Source: Methanococcus voltae (lineage in GTDB: Archaea > AGJL01 > Methanococci > Methanococcales > Methanococcaceae). From it: DNA of 64,000 nt. Made by a program: the position numbers and the translations under genes. Every line of letters begins with the position of its first letter. Position 1 is the first letter of the stretch. Location: contig NZ_JAGGMO010000002.1 of the NCBI RefSeq assembly GCF_017875395.1, positions 124,001-188,000 of the forward strand, given 5' to 3'. Below the pieces are notes generated by a model, which saw nothing but the letters and a program-made list of their open reading frames with translations, had not been told where the DNA came from and did not search any database. Positions 1-9,500 of this stretch are shown here, in pieces.

Positions 1-3000
1 CTTTTATTTCTGTTAAACTTATATTCGTATTGTTTAATTGTTTAATTCCGCCCTCTTCAATTTCGCCCCATATTTCATCATCGATTGTTATATTACTGGT
101 TTCATTTCCTAAAGCTTCTTTAACTGTACTATTAAGTACGGTTATGTAAATAGGCTTTGTTGCATTGTTTCCTGCAATATCCTTAGCTATCATCAGTATG
201 ATATGGGTACCTGTTATACTTGCATTATATTCGAAAGTTTTATTATATGATATGTTATTACTACTTGTTAGATTAAACTCTTGCCCCCGTAATAATACAT
301 ATACTTCTTTTAATTTTGTATTATCTTTAACTATTGCAGAGGCGGTTATATTATACGTACCTTTTTCTAAACCGTTTGGTGAAATCTTAGCTCTTGAAAT
401 AGTTGGTTTTTTAATATCCAAGTAGCAAGTTACAAATTCGGTTGAATTTACAATAAATGTATTATTTATTAATTTATATTCTGTTATGTATTCGTCTTTA
501 TTTTCAATTAGTTCTCCATCACTAACGTTAATTAAAATTAATTTACCATATAGCTTACTTTCCGATAAATTTTTCAAAACATCGGAATTATTGATATTTT
601 TAAACTCATAGGATACAGGATTATCACATAATTCATCATATTTTTCAGATAAATAAACTCCGTAAGTTTTAATATCTAAAGTATCTTTTAAATTTATTAA
701 TTGATATTGTAATTCATTACTTGATAAATTTAAAGTACCTGTGAATTTTATTTTTGTAATATCTTCTTTTTCTAATTCTAAACCGGTGAATGACTCATAA
801 TTTTCTTCATTTACTAAATTTACATTATTTATAATTCCTTCTTTAGTTAATCTATCGGATAATTGTACAAATTGGTAATTTATTTCATCAGTGATTCTTA
901 TTAACTTTTTCATTCTAGAATCTGAATAGTATGGATTAAATACAATATTACCGTACATTTTACTTTTAATGTCCAAGTAATCATTTGAATCCCAGTAGTT
1001 ATGGGACATATTAACGTCTTTTATGTCTGAAAAAACATAAGCATTGTAACCCTTACTTCCATATATTTCATTTTCGTGAATAGATATATTTCTTGCTTCT
1101 GGACCTTCATACCACGAGGTGTATGATACATCAAAAGCTTCCAACTCTGAATTATATAGTTTATTTCCTGAAACGTTACAACCACTTATATAATTTGCCA
1201 AAATTATTGAATAAGTATTATTTCGTAAAGTATTATCCAATAAAGATATGGATGTATAATTAAGTGGGTCTTCCCAAACATCTTTACCAGGGCAACCACA
1301 TACATAAATACCAACCTGGCTATTTAAAATCTGATTTTCAGATACAGTAACATTATCTGCACCATAAAGTAACATTGCAGTACCCGTCCATCTTTCACCA
1401 GTCCATCCGCAACCAGTTATTATATTTTTAGAAACGATACCTTCTGCCAAATCTGCTAATTGTAGAGCATTTGGTGCCCAAGTTACATTTCTATCTTTGT
1501 TGGGTCCATTTATAATATTTCCTGTTATATTAGTATAACCCATTTTTACACTAATTCCACCCCTTGAAAATTCATAAATTGTATTGTTTGTAATATTCGT
1601 ATTTGAATTTCCATTAACAGATATTCCAAAAGTTTCTGCAGTACTTACGCTAATATTTGTAATATTTAGATTATTAATATTTGAATTTGCATTTCTAACA
1701 AAAATGATCGAATATCTAACCCCTTTTTCAGGTACGTAGTTATTTGCATCGAATTTAAAACCATTTATATTTGCATTAATTACTTTGTCACCAGTTACTT
1801 TATTATCCGTAACAGTTCCTCCGTACATAAGTACATTGTATACGTACTTCTTAGTCTCTTCCTCGATACCAATTTGATTTGGGCTTTCTGGCAACTTCAA
1901 AACTGCATTTTCAGAACCATTTAAGGTAATATTTTTATTGATAAGTATTTGCTCTTCATAAATTCCATCTTTAACATTTATTATGTCAAATTCATCAGCA
2001 TCATCAATTGCATATTGAATTTTGGAATATGATTTATTTTTATTAATATTTACAATTGGAGAATTTGTTAACTCATTAAATTCTTCATCTATGTAATATG
2101 GTACGAAATAAATTTTACCATATACGTCTGCCATTTTTGAGCTTATTACGCCAAAATTGGTAGTCCCCCAATAATTATGAGATACGTTAACTGCCTGGGT
2201 AGTAACATCCATATTGCCCACGAGTACTGTATTATTGGTATCCACCCAGTTTTTAGATATGTTATTATTAATATCTGCATTTTTAATTACTAGTCCTGCA
2301 TTATCGTTATCATATACGTGATTATATTTTATACTACAGTTTTCAGAATCTAACTGAATCCCTGCAATATTATCGTAAACTTTGTTATTGATTACTGCAA
2401 TTGTAGTTGAATCATCTAAAGCAATACCATTCCAGCCAAAACCTGTTACGTTATTTTTATAAATCATGTTATTAACTGAATTTGTATTGTCTACCCCATT
2501 ACCTTGATGACCTATGGAATTAACAGAATTTTGAGAAATAAAGGCTTTTGTAGATTCAAGTAATACAATACCGTTTCTTTTTGAATTTATTTCTTTATTT
2601 TCATTATTTATTATAATTTCATTATTTATGATAGTTAAATTTTCGACATTATTTGCATATATCTGATTTCTATTATTGTTGATTAATTTTGTATTTTGAA
2701 CAGTTGAATTAGCACCGTGGTAAAGACAAATACCGGAACCTGTGCTTATCCCAAAGCCGTTTTCTTCGATTATTGAATTATTAATATGAACACTTGCATC
2801 TACAAGGATACCATATTTAGAAATATTGTAAATATAAACATTATCAATTTTAAAGCCATAAAGTCCTTCAGATATTAAAATACCTGCATTTGTAGCATTT
2901 GCAACTGTAATATTAGAAATACTAGTATCTTTTGAAGAAACCGTTATTATATCGGATAGTAATGTTGAAGAATCTCCCCCGAGTACTATATTCTTAACAT

Positions 3001-3274
3001 TTTCAATATCATTTCCAGTTTTTCCAACAATTGACAATGTTTTATCTATTGTTATACTTTCTTTATACTTACCCTGCTCCAAATATATTATGTCATTATT
3101 TTGTGACGCAGAAATTGCATCAGCGAGTGGAGTATCGCTTTCTACAAAATCTTGACCTTCAATTGTATAACCTGTTGTAGTTACTGTTATATCAGTAGCA
3201 TACACGTCAGATATTAAATTGAAGGTTAAAATTATAGTTAATATAAGCATTAACTGCTTTGATAGCTTTTCCAT
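1..3274 (-). CDS. Secreted NosD-like parallel beta-helix surface protein, C-terminus cut by window edge
   Basis: An open reading frame runs on the minus strand from an ATG at 3274 to the window edge without a stop, giving about 1,090 residues with the C-terminus missing. The first 26 residues form a signal peptide: KLSK, then a hydrophobic stretch, then a likely cleavage site after VYA. Two long blocks of short Asn/Ile-rich repeats follow, of the pectate-lyase/NosD right-handed beta-helix type. Each ends in a similar module with HNYW followed by a PYY motif. A last visible part (from about residue 980) looks like an Ig-type domain, with LEKGTYNITA and DIAGNNAT. N-X-S/T sequons are dense throughout, so it is a plausible substrate for the N-glycan machinery encoded at 22-43 kb. 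The ligand or role is unknown: adhesin, S-layer-associated protein or polysaccharide-binding protein are all possible. Confidence 0.8.
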   Translation of the reverse strand, partial: MEKLSKQLMLILTIILTFNLISDVYATDITVTTTGYTIEGQDFVESDTPLADAISASQNNDIIYLEQGKYKESITIDKTLSIVGKTGNDIENVKNIVLGGDSSTLLSDIITVSSKDTSISNITVANATNAGILISEGLYGFKIDNVYIYNISKYGILVDASVHINNSIIEENGFGISTGSGICLYHGANSTVQNTKLINNNRNQIYANNVENLTIINNEIIINNENKEINSKRNGIVLLESTKAFISQNSVNSIGHQGNGVDNTNSVNNMIYKNNVTGFGWNGIALDDSTTIAVINNKVYDNIAGIQLDSENCSIKYNHVYDNDNAGLVIKNADINNNISKNWVDTNNTVLVGNMDVTTQAVNVSHNYWGTTNFGVISSKMADVYGKIYFVPYYIDEEFNELTNSPIVNINKNKSYSKIQYAIDDADEFDIINVKDGIYEEQILINKNITLNGSENAVLKLPESPNQIGIEEETKKYVYNVLMYGGTVTDNKVTGDKVINANINGFKFDANNYVPEKGVRYSIIFVRNANSNINNLNITNISVSTAETFGISVNGNSNTNITNNTIYEFSRGGISVKMGYTNITGNIINGPNKDRNVTWAPNALQLADLAEGIVSKNIITGCGWTGERWTGTAMLLYGADNVTVSENQILNSQVGIYVCGCPGKDVWEDPLNYTSISLLDNTLRNNTYSIILANYISGCNVSGNKLYNSELEAFDVSYTSWYEGPEARNISIHENEIYGSKGYNAYVFSDIKDVNMSHNYWDSNDYLDIKSKMYGNIVFNPYYSDSRMKKLIRITDEINYQFVQLSDRLTKEGIINNVNLVNEENYESFTGLELEKEDITKIKFTGTLNLSSNELQYQLINLKDTLDIKTYGVYLSEKYDELCDNPVSYEFKNINNSDVLKNLSESKLYGKLILINVSDGELIENKDEYITEYKLINNTFIVNSTEFVTCYLDIKKPTISRAKISPNGLEKGTYNITASAIVKDNTKLKEVYVLLRGQEFNLTSSNNISYNKTFEYNASITGTHIILMIAKDIAGNNATKPIYITVLNSTVKEALGNETSNITIDDEIWGEIEEGGIKQLNNTNISLTEIK

Positions 3275-3400
3275 TAGTTACCCCTCAAAAGAATATACTA
3301 AAACATTTTAATATTTATATAAATTAATATATTAAAAAATTTATAATTCATATTTTATACGTATTTTCATCTGAGTTATTAAAAATGTAAAATTTATAAA

Positions 3401-3450
3401 GAATAAAAAAATAAAAATAAGAATAAAAATAAGAATAAGAATAAAAAAAT
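3401..3450. repeat. Purine-rich A/G simple repeat upstream of the surface-protein gene
   Basis: An irregular AAAAATAAG-type repeat with almost no pyrimidine except T lies between moaA and the beta-helix gene. On the transcribed minus strand it is a pyrimidine run, so it could end moaA transcription or affect spacing upstream of the surface-protein gene. Neither role is shown. Confidence 0.5.
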
Positions 3451-3545
3451 AATATTCATATTAATAACGTAAAAAAGAATACTAAATATAAGTTAATAAT
3501 TATTAAAATAATAAATTAGTAATTTAACAGAGGTTAAAGTATTAT

Positions 3546-4439
3546 TTATTTACAGAATGGTTCCCTGTTATCAATACATTCTACAAAATACTTTTTAACA
3601 TCTGCTTCGCCATTTCTGATTGGAGTTAAAACGTCTACTAAGTTATCGTCTCTTAAAAGACATGCTTTTAGTTGTCCATCATAAGTTAATCTAATTCTTG
3701 TACAATGTCCACAAAATTCAGTATTGTCCATAGGTTTAACGAATTCAACTTCTAAACCATTTTTAAGAACATATTTCTTCCTGTTTTGCATAAATTTTCT
3801 TGTGACTACATCCACAGCATCTTTTGCAATTTCTTCTTCAAGTTTATTTACATCTACGTGTTGTTCTTTTAATTCTTCTTCCATTGGAATAAATTCAATC
3901 ACTTGTAGAATTGCACCAACTTTTGAGCAATAATCCATTATTTTTGGCAATTGATCCAAATTACACTTCATTGCAAGATAATTAACTTTTAAAGGAGTCA
4001 AACCTACTTCGATGGCTTTTTCAATTCCTTTTAAAACTTTATCTACGTTTCCACCAGTTATTTCCTTGTACTGTACAGGGTCTAGAGTATCAAGGCTTAC
4101 GTTAACTCTATCCAAACCAGCTTTTTTTAGACCTTCGGCATATTTTTCTAACAATATACCATTTGTAGTCATTGAAATATCGATTATTTGTTCGTGGACG
4201 ATATTTTCAACTATTTCTACTATATCAGTTCTTAAAAGTGGTTCGCCTCCAGAAATCTTTATTTTTTTGACTCCGAAGTCCAAAGCAGAGTGAACAATCT
4301 TTCCAAGTTCATCGGGTTTCATCAAAGTATCCTTTCCACACCCATGACCTTCTCTGTGGCAGTAGAAACATTTTAAATTACATTCGGGGGTTACTGATAT
4401 TCTAAAAGATTTTATGGCTCTTCCATACTTGTCTTGCAT
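3546..4439 (-). CDS. moaA: GTP 3',8-cyclase MoaA (molybdopterin biosynthesis)
   Basis: MoaA is a radical SAM enzyme that converts GTP to 3',8-cyclo-GTP, the first step of molybdopterin cofactor synthesis; methanogens need the cofactor for formylmethanofuran and formate dehydrogenases. The sequence has the radical SAM CxxxCxxC motif (CNLKCFYC, residues 20-27), a KISGGEPLL SAM-binding segment, and near the C-terminus a second Fe-S site starting with FCGHC, whose third Cys lies in LKACLL. It is 297 residues long and ends at REPFCK, without the terminal Gly-Gly of bacterial MoaA. The open frame extends to a GTG at 4448, but that GTG belongs to a GTGAT ribosome-binding site, so the ATG at 4439 is preferred. 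No other moa gene is adjacent. Confidence 0.93.
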   Translation of the reverse strand: MQDKYGRAIKSFRISVTPECNLKCFYCHREGHGCGKDTLMKPDELGKIVHSALDFGVKKIKISGGEPLLRTDIVEIVENIVHEQIIDISMTTNGILLEKYAEGLKKAGLDRVNVSLDTLDPVQYKEITGGNVDKVLKGIEKAIEVGLTPLKVNYLAMKCNLDQLPKIMDYCSKVGAILQVIEFIPMEEELKEQHVDVNKLEEEIAKDAVDVVTRKFMQNRKKYVLKNGLEVEFVKPMDNTEFCGHCTRIRLTYDGQLKACLLRDDNLVDVLTPIRNGEADVKKYFVECIDNREPFCK

Positions 4440-4636
4440 AATAATCACGTGGGGTAATTAAAACTAATTAATCTTTGATATAAAATAGTAATCCTTATCA
4501 GTATATTAACTTAACTATTTGAAATTCTATAATATAAATTGGAAAATAGTAATAAATTAAAAAATTAAGTAAATTAATCTATTTATCTATTAATCTAGTA
4601 AGTTACTTAAATTATTAATTTAGTAATTTATTAAAA

Positions 4637-5821
4637 TTATGCTGCTGAAACGATTTTTATAACGTCTCCGTCTTTTAATTCTTGGTCAGCACCTATTCTA
4701 ATTTTTTTCTTCGCATCAACTGCATAAATAAATTTATCCCCGATATCGGTGTGTATTTTGTACGCTAATTCTTTAGCAGTTGTTCCTTTTTTAACCAAGT
4801 GTGCGTCGGGAAGTACATTTCCTTTTTTATCACAGTATTTGTTTTCATCTTCTACAGGGTAGACTACAATCATATCTAAAAGTTCAAAATATGCCCTATT
4901 TATTAAATCCTGAACTCCGGTACCATCATATTTGTCAGCGTAATTTTTCATATAGAGTAATGCGTTTTTCTGTGCTTCATTTAAGTCTTTGGTTGCTTCT
5001 TCGTTTATAGTAACTTTTTTACCATCGTAAGTAACTAAATTAGCTTTTGATACTTTGTTGAGTGCCAATTCTATTTCTGCAGACGTTGGTATTACAATGA
5101 AGTCTTTAAATTCTTCTCTTAATTTTTCGATATTTGCTTCAGCATCAGGATGGTCAGCCTTATTCGCGGAAATTATCATAGGTTTTGAAATCATTCTAAG
5201 TGTTGTGGATAATTTTATCATATCTTCGTCAGTCCATTTTATAGGGCTTTCGTCTAACGGTCTTATTGCAGCTAAAACCTGATTTTCAGATATGTTTAAA
5301 CCACTTAGTTGCTCTGCGATTATTCTTGCAGGTTTTCTTTCCTGTTGTGCTTTTCTTGATAATTTATCCCAGTTTTTAGACAATATATTGTAAATCCACA
5401 TGTCAAGCTCGTTTAACAAAAATTTAACGTCTTCAATAGGGTCATGGTTTTCAGCAGGGTTTCCTTCCAAATCTGTTTTTCCACTTGCATCTACAACCAA
5501 GATAAATGCGTCAGCCTGTCTTAAATCGTCTAAAAATTTGTTACCCATTCCTTTTCCTTTGTGAGCTTCTGGAACCAATCCTGCAACGTCTATTATTTCT
5601 ACAGGTACGTATCTTATCCCATCTTCACATTTTGAGTTATTTGGATTACAGGTTACTTTTAAATCAGTACAAGCACATGTTTTTGTAACATATGATGTAC
5701 CAATATTTGGATTTATTGTTGTAAATGGATAATTACCGATATCTGCGGTGTTTTCGGTTAAAGCGTTGAATGTTGTGGATTTACCAACGTTTGGTTTTCC
5801 TACCAGTCCTAATATTGCCAT
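4637..5821 (-). CDS. Obg/YchF-type translation-associated GTPase with TGS domain
   Basis: A cytoplasmic P-loop NTPase of the archaeal Obg-like (YchF-related) family, thought to act with the ribosome. It is 394 residues long. The Walker A/G1 loop is GLVGKPNVGKST (residues 5-16), the G3 region is IDVAGLVP, and the G4 motif is NKAD near residue 220, which suggests guanine specificity. The last 85 residues form a TGS domain (KKGTTAKELAYKIHTDIGD). A Cys-rich insert after the G2 region (CAC, then a Cys about seven residues on, then SKC) is typical of the archaeal branch and may bind metal. The ATG follows a GTGAT site. The gene stands alone, divergent from the TPR gene. Confidence 0.9.
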   Translation of the reverse strand: MAILGLVGKPNVGKSTTFNALTENTADIGNYPFTTINPNIGTSYVTKTCACTDLKVTCNPNNSKCEDGIRYVPVEIIDVAGLVPEAHKGKGMGNKFLDDLRQADAFILVVDASGKTDLEGNPAENHDPIEDVKFLLNELDMWIYNILSKNWDKLSRKAQQERKPARIIAEQLSGLNISENQVLAAIRPLDESPIKWTDEDMIKLSTTLRMISKPMIISANKADHPDAEANIEKLREEFKDFIVIPTSAEIELALNKVSKANLVTYDGKKVTINEEATKDLNEAQKNALLYMKNYADKYDGTGVQDLINRAYFELLDMIVVYPVEDENKYCDKKGNVLPDAHLVKKGTTAKELAYKIHTDIGDKFIYAVDAKKKIRIGADQELKDGDVIKIVSAA

Positions 5822-6253
5822 TTTATCACGTTTATTTTTTTAATAATATTTTATTTAATTAATAATATTAATTAATAGTAATATTGTTATTAGTTTTATT
5901 TAATTTAGTTATACATTACTTATAAAATACATATCAATTTAATAAATTAGCGATTAACCTATTTAAATATATACATTTTAGTTTAATATAATGAAATAAA
6001 ATTCAAAAAAAATTCAAAAAGATAAAATGATAAGCTATAAAAGATAAATTCATTTCCTAATGTATAAATATATTAAATAACACAAAAATTATACAGAATT
6101 ATATAGACTTACATATTATAATATATCACTACATATCCTGATTTTACATATTATATTTACATAGTTACAATGTACAATTTACAATACTCTAAGTAATTAA
6201 TAGTACCTATAACAAGTTTACAGTGAATAATGTTAACCATATTGAGGGATTCT
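5822..6253. other. Divergent intergenic region
   Basis: About 430 bases of very AT-rich DNA between the GTPase gene (minus) and the TIR-like/TPR gene (plus). On the minus strand there is a plausible box A (TATATATTTAAATAG, around 5968-5982) for the GTPase gene. I see no RNA gene or conserved ORF. The plus-strand gene has GAGG at its end as a ribosome-binding site. Confidence 0.5.
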
Positions 6254-8608
6254 ATGGATTTTGATGATGCAGTTATTATATACGATGAAAAAAGTGGAAA
6301 AAAATACTCTGAATATCTTAAAAAAAGTTTGGAAAAAGGATTCCAAAGATTGTGCACATCATATGATATTTCAAAATTAAATGAAATTGAAATAAAAAAA
6401 GAATTTATTAATAGCTGTTATGTGATAGCCTTATTAACTGATGACTATACAAATACGTCGGATGAATATAAAACGAATACTATCAATGCCATAGGCAATG
6501 GTAACAATTTAAAATTTAATAAATTAATAAGACTGTGCAAAAAATCTATAGAATTAGAAAAACACCTTATGGTGTACGTATTAGATGATTTAAATCTTGA
6601 AATATTTTCAGATTTGGAAAATGATGAAAATAAGATTGATAAAAATAAATTCGTATATACGGGATTTAAGGACTCCTATGAGCTAACAGACAGTGTAAAT
6701 TATACAATAACTGGAATTAAGGAAAATATGGAAATATCAATTAATAGATTATGTGATTCAAAATTCAATCTTGCAAATTTATATGTATTTTTAAATTTTT
6801 TAGAAGATGCGTCAAAAGAATACGAATCAATTTTAGAATTATGTCCGGAATATGGTAATGCCAAAAATAACCAGGATTTAGTTAAAAAATACGAATTACG
6901 TAAAAAATATGAAAGTAAATATTGTGCTGAACATGCGGATAATGAAAATAAGGAAAATACTGAAAATAAGGAATATAATGAAGATAATAAAGATAATGTA
7001 ATCGAACAAACCATAAAAACGAATAATGAAAAAATAACTTTAGAAGAAAACAAAGTTGAAACTAATGAAATTAAGGAAACTAAAGAATCAGGTAATCTTG
7101 ATGATATGGTTCATTCGATAAAAGAAAAATTAAAAGAAGAGGAAGTTTTGCACAAATTTGAAACGGCAGAAGGCAAGTTAAAATTTGAAATTCCTCCATT
7201 ATCTGAGTTAAACGAAGATATATCTCAAGAACATCCAAAGCAACAAATTATTGAGAAAAAAGATGTTGCCGAAGCTGAATTAAATAAAATTGAAAATAAA
7301 ATTGAAACTGAAGCTAGAATTGAAGCTAGAATTGAATCAACTGAATCTAAAGTGGAATTGGAAAAATCTAATGAGTTAATATCTCCAAAAGTAGAAAGTT
7401 GTGAGTTATCAGGTAGTGCTGTTAAAAAAGAAAATTGGCCTAAAGTAAAACCTGAAGTAAAAATTGAAATTCATGAACAAAAAATCGATATGAACGAAGG
7501 AATTCCTGAAAAAGAAATAATCAGAACTGAAAAAGCTTTAGATGACGAAAGTGACATTATAATAAACTCTTATGAAGATACAGAGCAAAGTGAAGAAGTA
7601 ACTTCAAAAGAATTATGGCATAAAACAAAAATAACACCGTTACACTCTTTAAAACCTTTTGAAAGTATTGAGTCTTACAATCGTATGGAAGAATCAGAAG
7701 ATATGAAACCTTCTGAGGTTGGCGCAATTAAAAAAGATGCAAAAGATACGGGAATACTTGACGGGATAAAGAAAGGTATCGATGATGAAAATATCCATGA
7801 CAAATCTATGGTTGAACACTATATTGAAGGGCTAATGGAAGAAATATTCCCCAAAAAAGAAGATGAAGAGCACATTAAACCAAAAAAACAGCAACCTGAA
7901 CTAATAAAATATATTGAGTATAATAAGAAAGAACAATTTAATAAAAAATGCTATGATGAAGATATTTCAGAAAATAATATTGTTAGCAAAAAGAATATAA
8001 AGGAGAAGGACCACATAACAAGTCAAAATCATTTAAATGATTCTGATAATTACCAATATAAAAAACAATATATAAAAAACGATTCAGATGATGAAAAAGA
8101 ATATCAAAAGCTTTTAACAAAAGCAAATGAGTATTATTCGTCTGGAGACTATAAAAACGCTGAAAAAAATTATAGGAAGGCAATAACGATGCACTCAAAT
8201 GTTGCGGAAGCACATAATAATTTAGGTTGCCTTTTGGACAATTTGGGCAACCTTGAAGAAGCAGAACACGAATACAGGCAGGCGTTAGAGGTGGACCCTC
8301 AATATATGAAAGCACATAATAATTTAGCTACAATCTTGGGTCATATGGGTAGATACGAAGAAGCAGAAGCCCAATACAATAAGGCTTTAGAATTAAACCC
8401 TGATTACTGGGAAGCTAGGTATAATCTAAGCATAATGTATGCTTCAAACAACGAATATGAACAAGCAATTAGCGAAATTAAAAAGCTTTCAAAATATTTT
8501 AGGAAAAACGGAGAAATTAAAGAAGCTTTACAATTAAAAAAATTTGTAAAATCTTTAAAAAAGATGGCACACCTTGAATCCGATGAAGTTAAAAAAGAAA
8601 ATAAATAA
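6254..8608 (+). CDS. TIR-like N-terminal domain, charged linker and C-terminal TPR repeats
   Basis: A 784-residue three-part protein. Residues 1 to about 160 alternate strands and helices like a TIR or flavodoxin-like Rossmann domain: DDAVIIYDEKSGKKYSEYLK (strand plus helix), then INSCYVIALLTDDYT, then a third strand HLMVYVLDD. A short TPR-like unit follows (ANLYVFLNFLEDASKEYESI). About 400 residues of Glu/Lys/Asn-rich low-complexity linker come next. The C-terminus (about 610-760) holds at least four clear TPRs, such as AEAHNNLGCLLDNLGNLEEA and AHNNLATILGHMGRYEEAEA. An in-frame ATG at 6230 exists, but ATG 6254 is preceded by TTGAGGGAT and is preferred. The TIR assignment is by pattern only; the usual catalytic Glu is not evident. 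The TPR part is secure. A scaffold or signalling role is inferred. Confidence 0.75.
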   Translation: MDFDDAVIIYDEKSGKKYSEYLKKSLEKGFQRLCTSYDISKLNEIEIKKEFINSCYVIALLTDDYTNTSDEYKTNTINAIGNGNNLKFNKLIRLCKKSIELEKHLMVYVLDDLNLEIFSDLENDENKIDKNKFVYTGFKDSYELTDSVNYTITGIKENMEISINRLCDSKFNLANLYVFLNFLEDASKEYESILELCPEYGNAKNNQDLVKKYELRKKYESKYCAEHADNENKENTENKEYNEDNKDNVIEQTIKTNNEKITLEENKVETNEIKETKESGNLDDMVHSIKEKLKEEEVLHKFETAEGKLKFEIPPLSELNEDISQEHPKQQIIEKKDVAEAELNKIENKIETEARIEARIESTESKVELEKSNELISPKVESCELSGSAVKKENWPKVKPEVKIEIHEQKIDMNEGIPEKEIIRTEKALDDESDIIINSYEDTEQSEEVTSKELWHKTKITPLHSLKPFESIESYNRMEESEDMKPSEVGAIKKDAKDTGILDGIKKGIDDENIHDKSMVEHYIEGLMEEIFPKKEDEEHIKPKKQQPELIKYIEYNKKEQFNKKCYDEDISENNIVSKKNIKEKDHITSQNHLNDSDNYQYKKQYIKNDSDDEKEYQKLLTKANEYYSSGDYKNAEKNYRKAITMHSNVAEAHNNLGCLLDNLGNLEEAEHEYRQALEVDPQYMKAHNNLATILGHMGRYEEAEAQYNKALELNPDYWEARYNLSIMYASNNEYEQAISEIKKLSKYFRKNGEIKEALQLKKFVKSLKKMAHLESDEVKKENK

Positions 8609-8621
8609 AAAACGAATAAAA

Positions 8622-8653
8622 GACTAAATGACTAAATGACTAAAAGACTAAAA
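8622..8653. repeat. Tandem 8-bp repeat (GACTAAAT)
   Basis: Four near-identical copies of GACTAAAT/GACTAAAA lie 14 bases past the stop of the TPR gene, in the narrow space before the convergent gene at 8714. It is one of many short tandem arrays placed at gene ends in this window. Confidence 0.7.
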
Positions 8654-8713
8654 AAATAAATAACTACTAGAATAAAAAAAATAAGAATTAATTTAAAAAT
8701 TTAAAATTAGTTC

Positions 8714-9400
8714 TTATTTTATAAATTCTAAAATTTGGTTGTATCTGTTTTCGATTCTTTCGATTAATTCTAAATCATAATCGTGCGTTTTTAAAATACA
8801 TAAATTACTGTCAAACTTATCTTTTAAATTTAATTCATCTATTTTATCTAAATCATAATCTGGAACAATCACTAATTTTTGTAAATCATCCATTGTATTA
8901 TTTCCCAAATTTATTAAACAACCTGCTCTGCAAATTTCATCAATCATTTCTAGATTAACTTTACAATTGTTTAAACCCAAGTCATCTAATATTTTTTGGA
9001 TAAATGACGTATTCGTTATAATAATATTTTTTGAATTAAAATTATCGACCAATTTCTTGATTTCGTCATCAGCATGGATTTGTGTATTCAATTCACTTAG
9101 TTGATCAATACTCTCATCTATGTTTTGACAATTTCCTATTTTTAGTTGCTTTAAATTGTTTAATGTATTTATTAAACTGCCTATTGTGACGGCACTTACC
9201 TCTATAATTTTATCTGGATTTGCACCTGTGTTATTTGAAACTCTTTTTGTGTAACCTTTAGATATTATGATATAATCATAGTAATCTGAAACGTGTTTTA
9301 AGTCGCTATCTTTTTTATAAGGGTTTATTAACTCATAGTCGTCTTCATCTACCCCGATTAAATCCATAAGTTCTTGATACATCTTTGTAATTGCTAACAT
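8714..9400 (-). CDS. Conserved-looking protein of unknown function downstream of SepSecS
   Basis: A 228-residue soluble acidic protein that I do not recognise. It has an N-terminal MYQELMDLIGVDEDDYELIN segment, a central helical region and three Cys residues (GNCQN, NNCKV, RAGC). It has no membrane segment or signal peptide. Alternating strands and helices in the second half (NIIITNTSFIQKIL, QKLVIVPDY, SNLCILKTHDYD) suggest a compact alpha/beta domain. The ATG follows AGGAAG. It lies 100 bases downstream of SepSecS on the same strand, so the two may be cotranscribed; a link to selenium metabolism is only a guess from position. Confidence 0.7.
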   Translation of the reverse strand: MLAITKMYQELMDLIGVDEDDYELINPYKKDSDLKHVSDYYDYIIISKGYTKRVSNNTGANPDKIIEVSAVTIGSLINTLNNLKQLKIGNCQNIDESIDQLSELNTQIHADDEIKKLVDNFNSKNIIITNTSFIQKILDDLGLNNCKVNLEMIDEICRAGCLINLGNNTMDDLQKLVIVPDYDLDKIDELNLKDKFDSNLCILKTHDYDLELIERIENRYNQILEFIK

Positions 9401-9500
9401 CTAAAATCTTCCTTTTAATTTTTATTATTTTATTATTTTATTATATTTTTATTATATTATTTTATTAGCACATATTTGATTTTATTTTTAAGTATAATTA

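Noticed and set aside
165-425. An 86-codon hydrophobic open frame on the plus strand
   Set aside because: The opposite strand carries a continuous beta-helix protein open to the window edge; this frame is its shadow.
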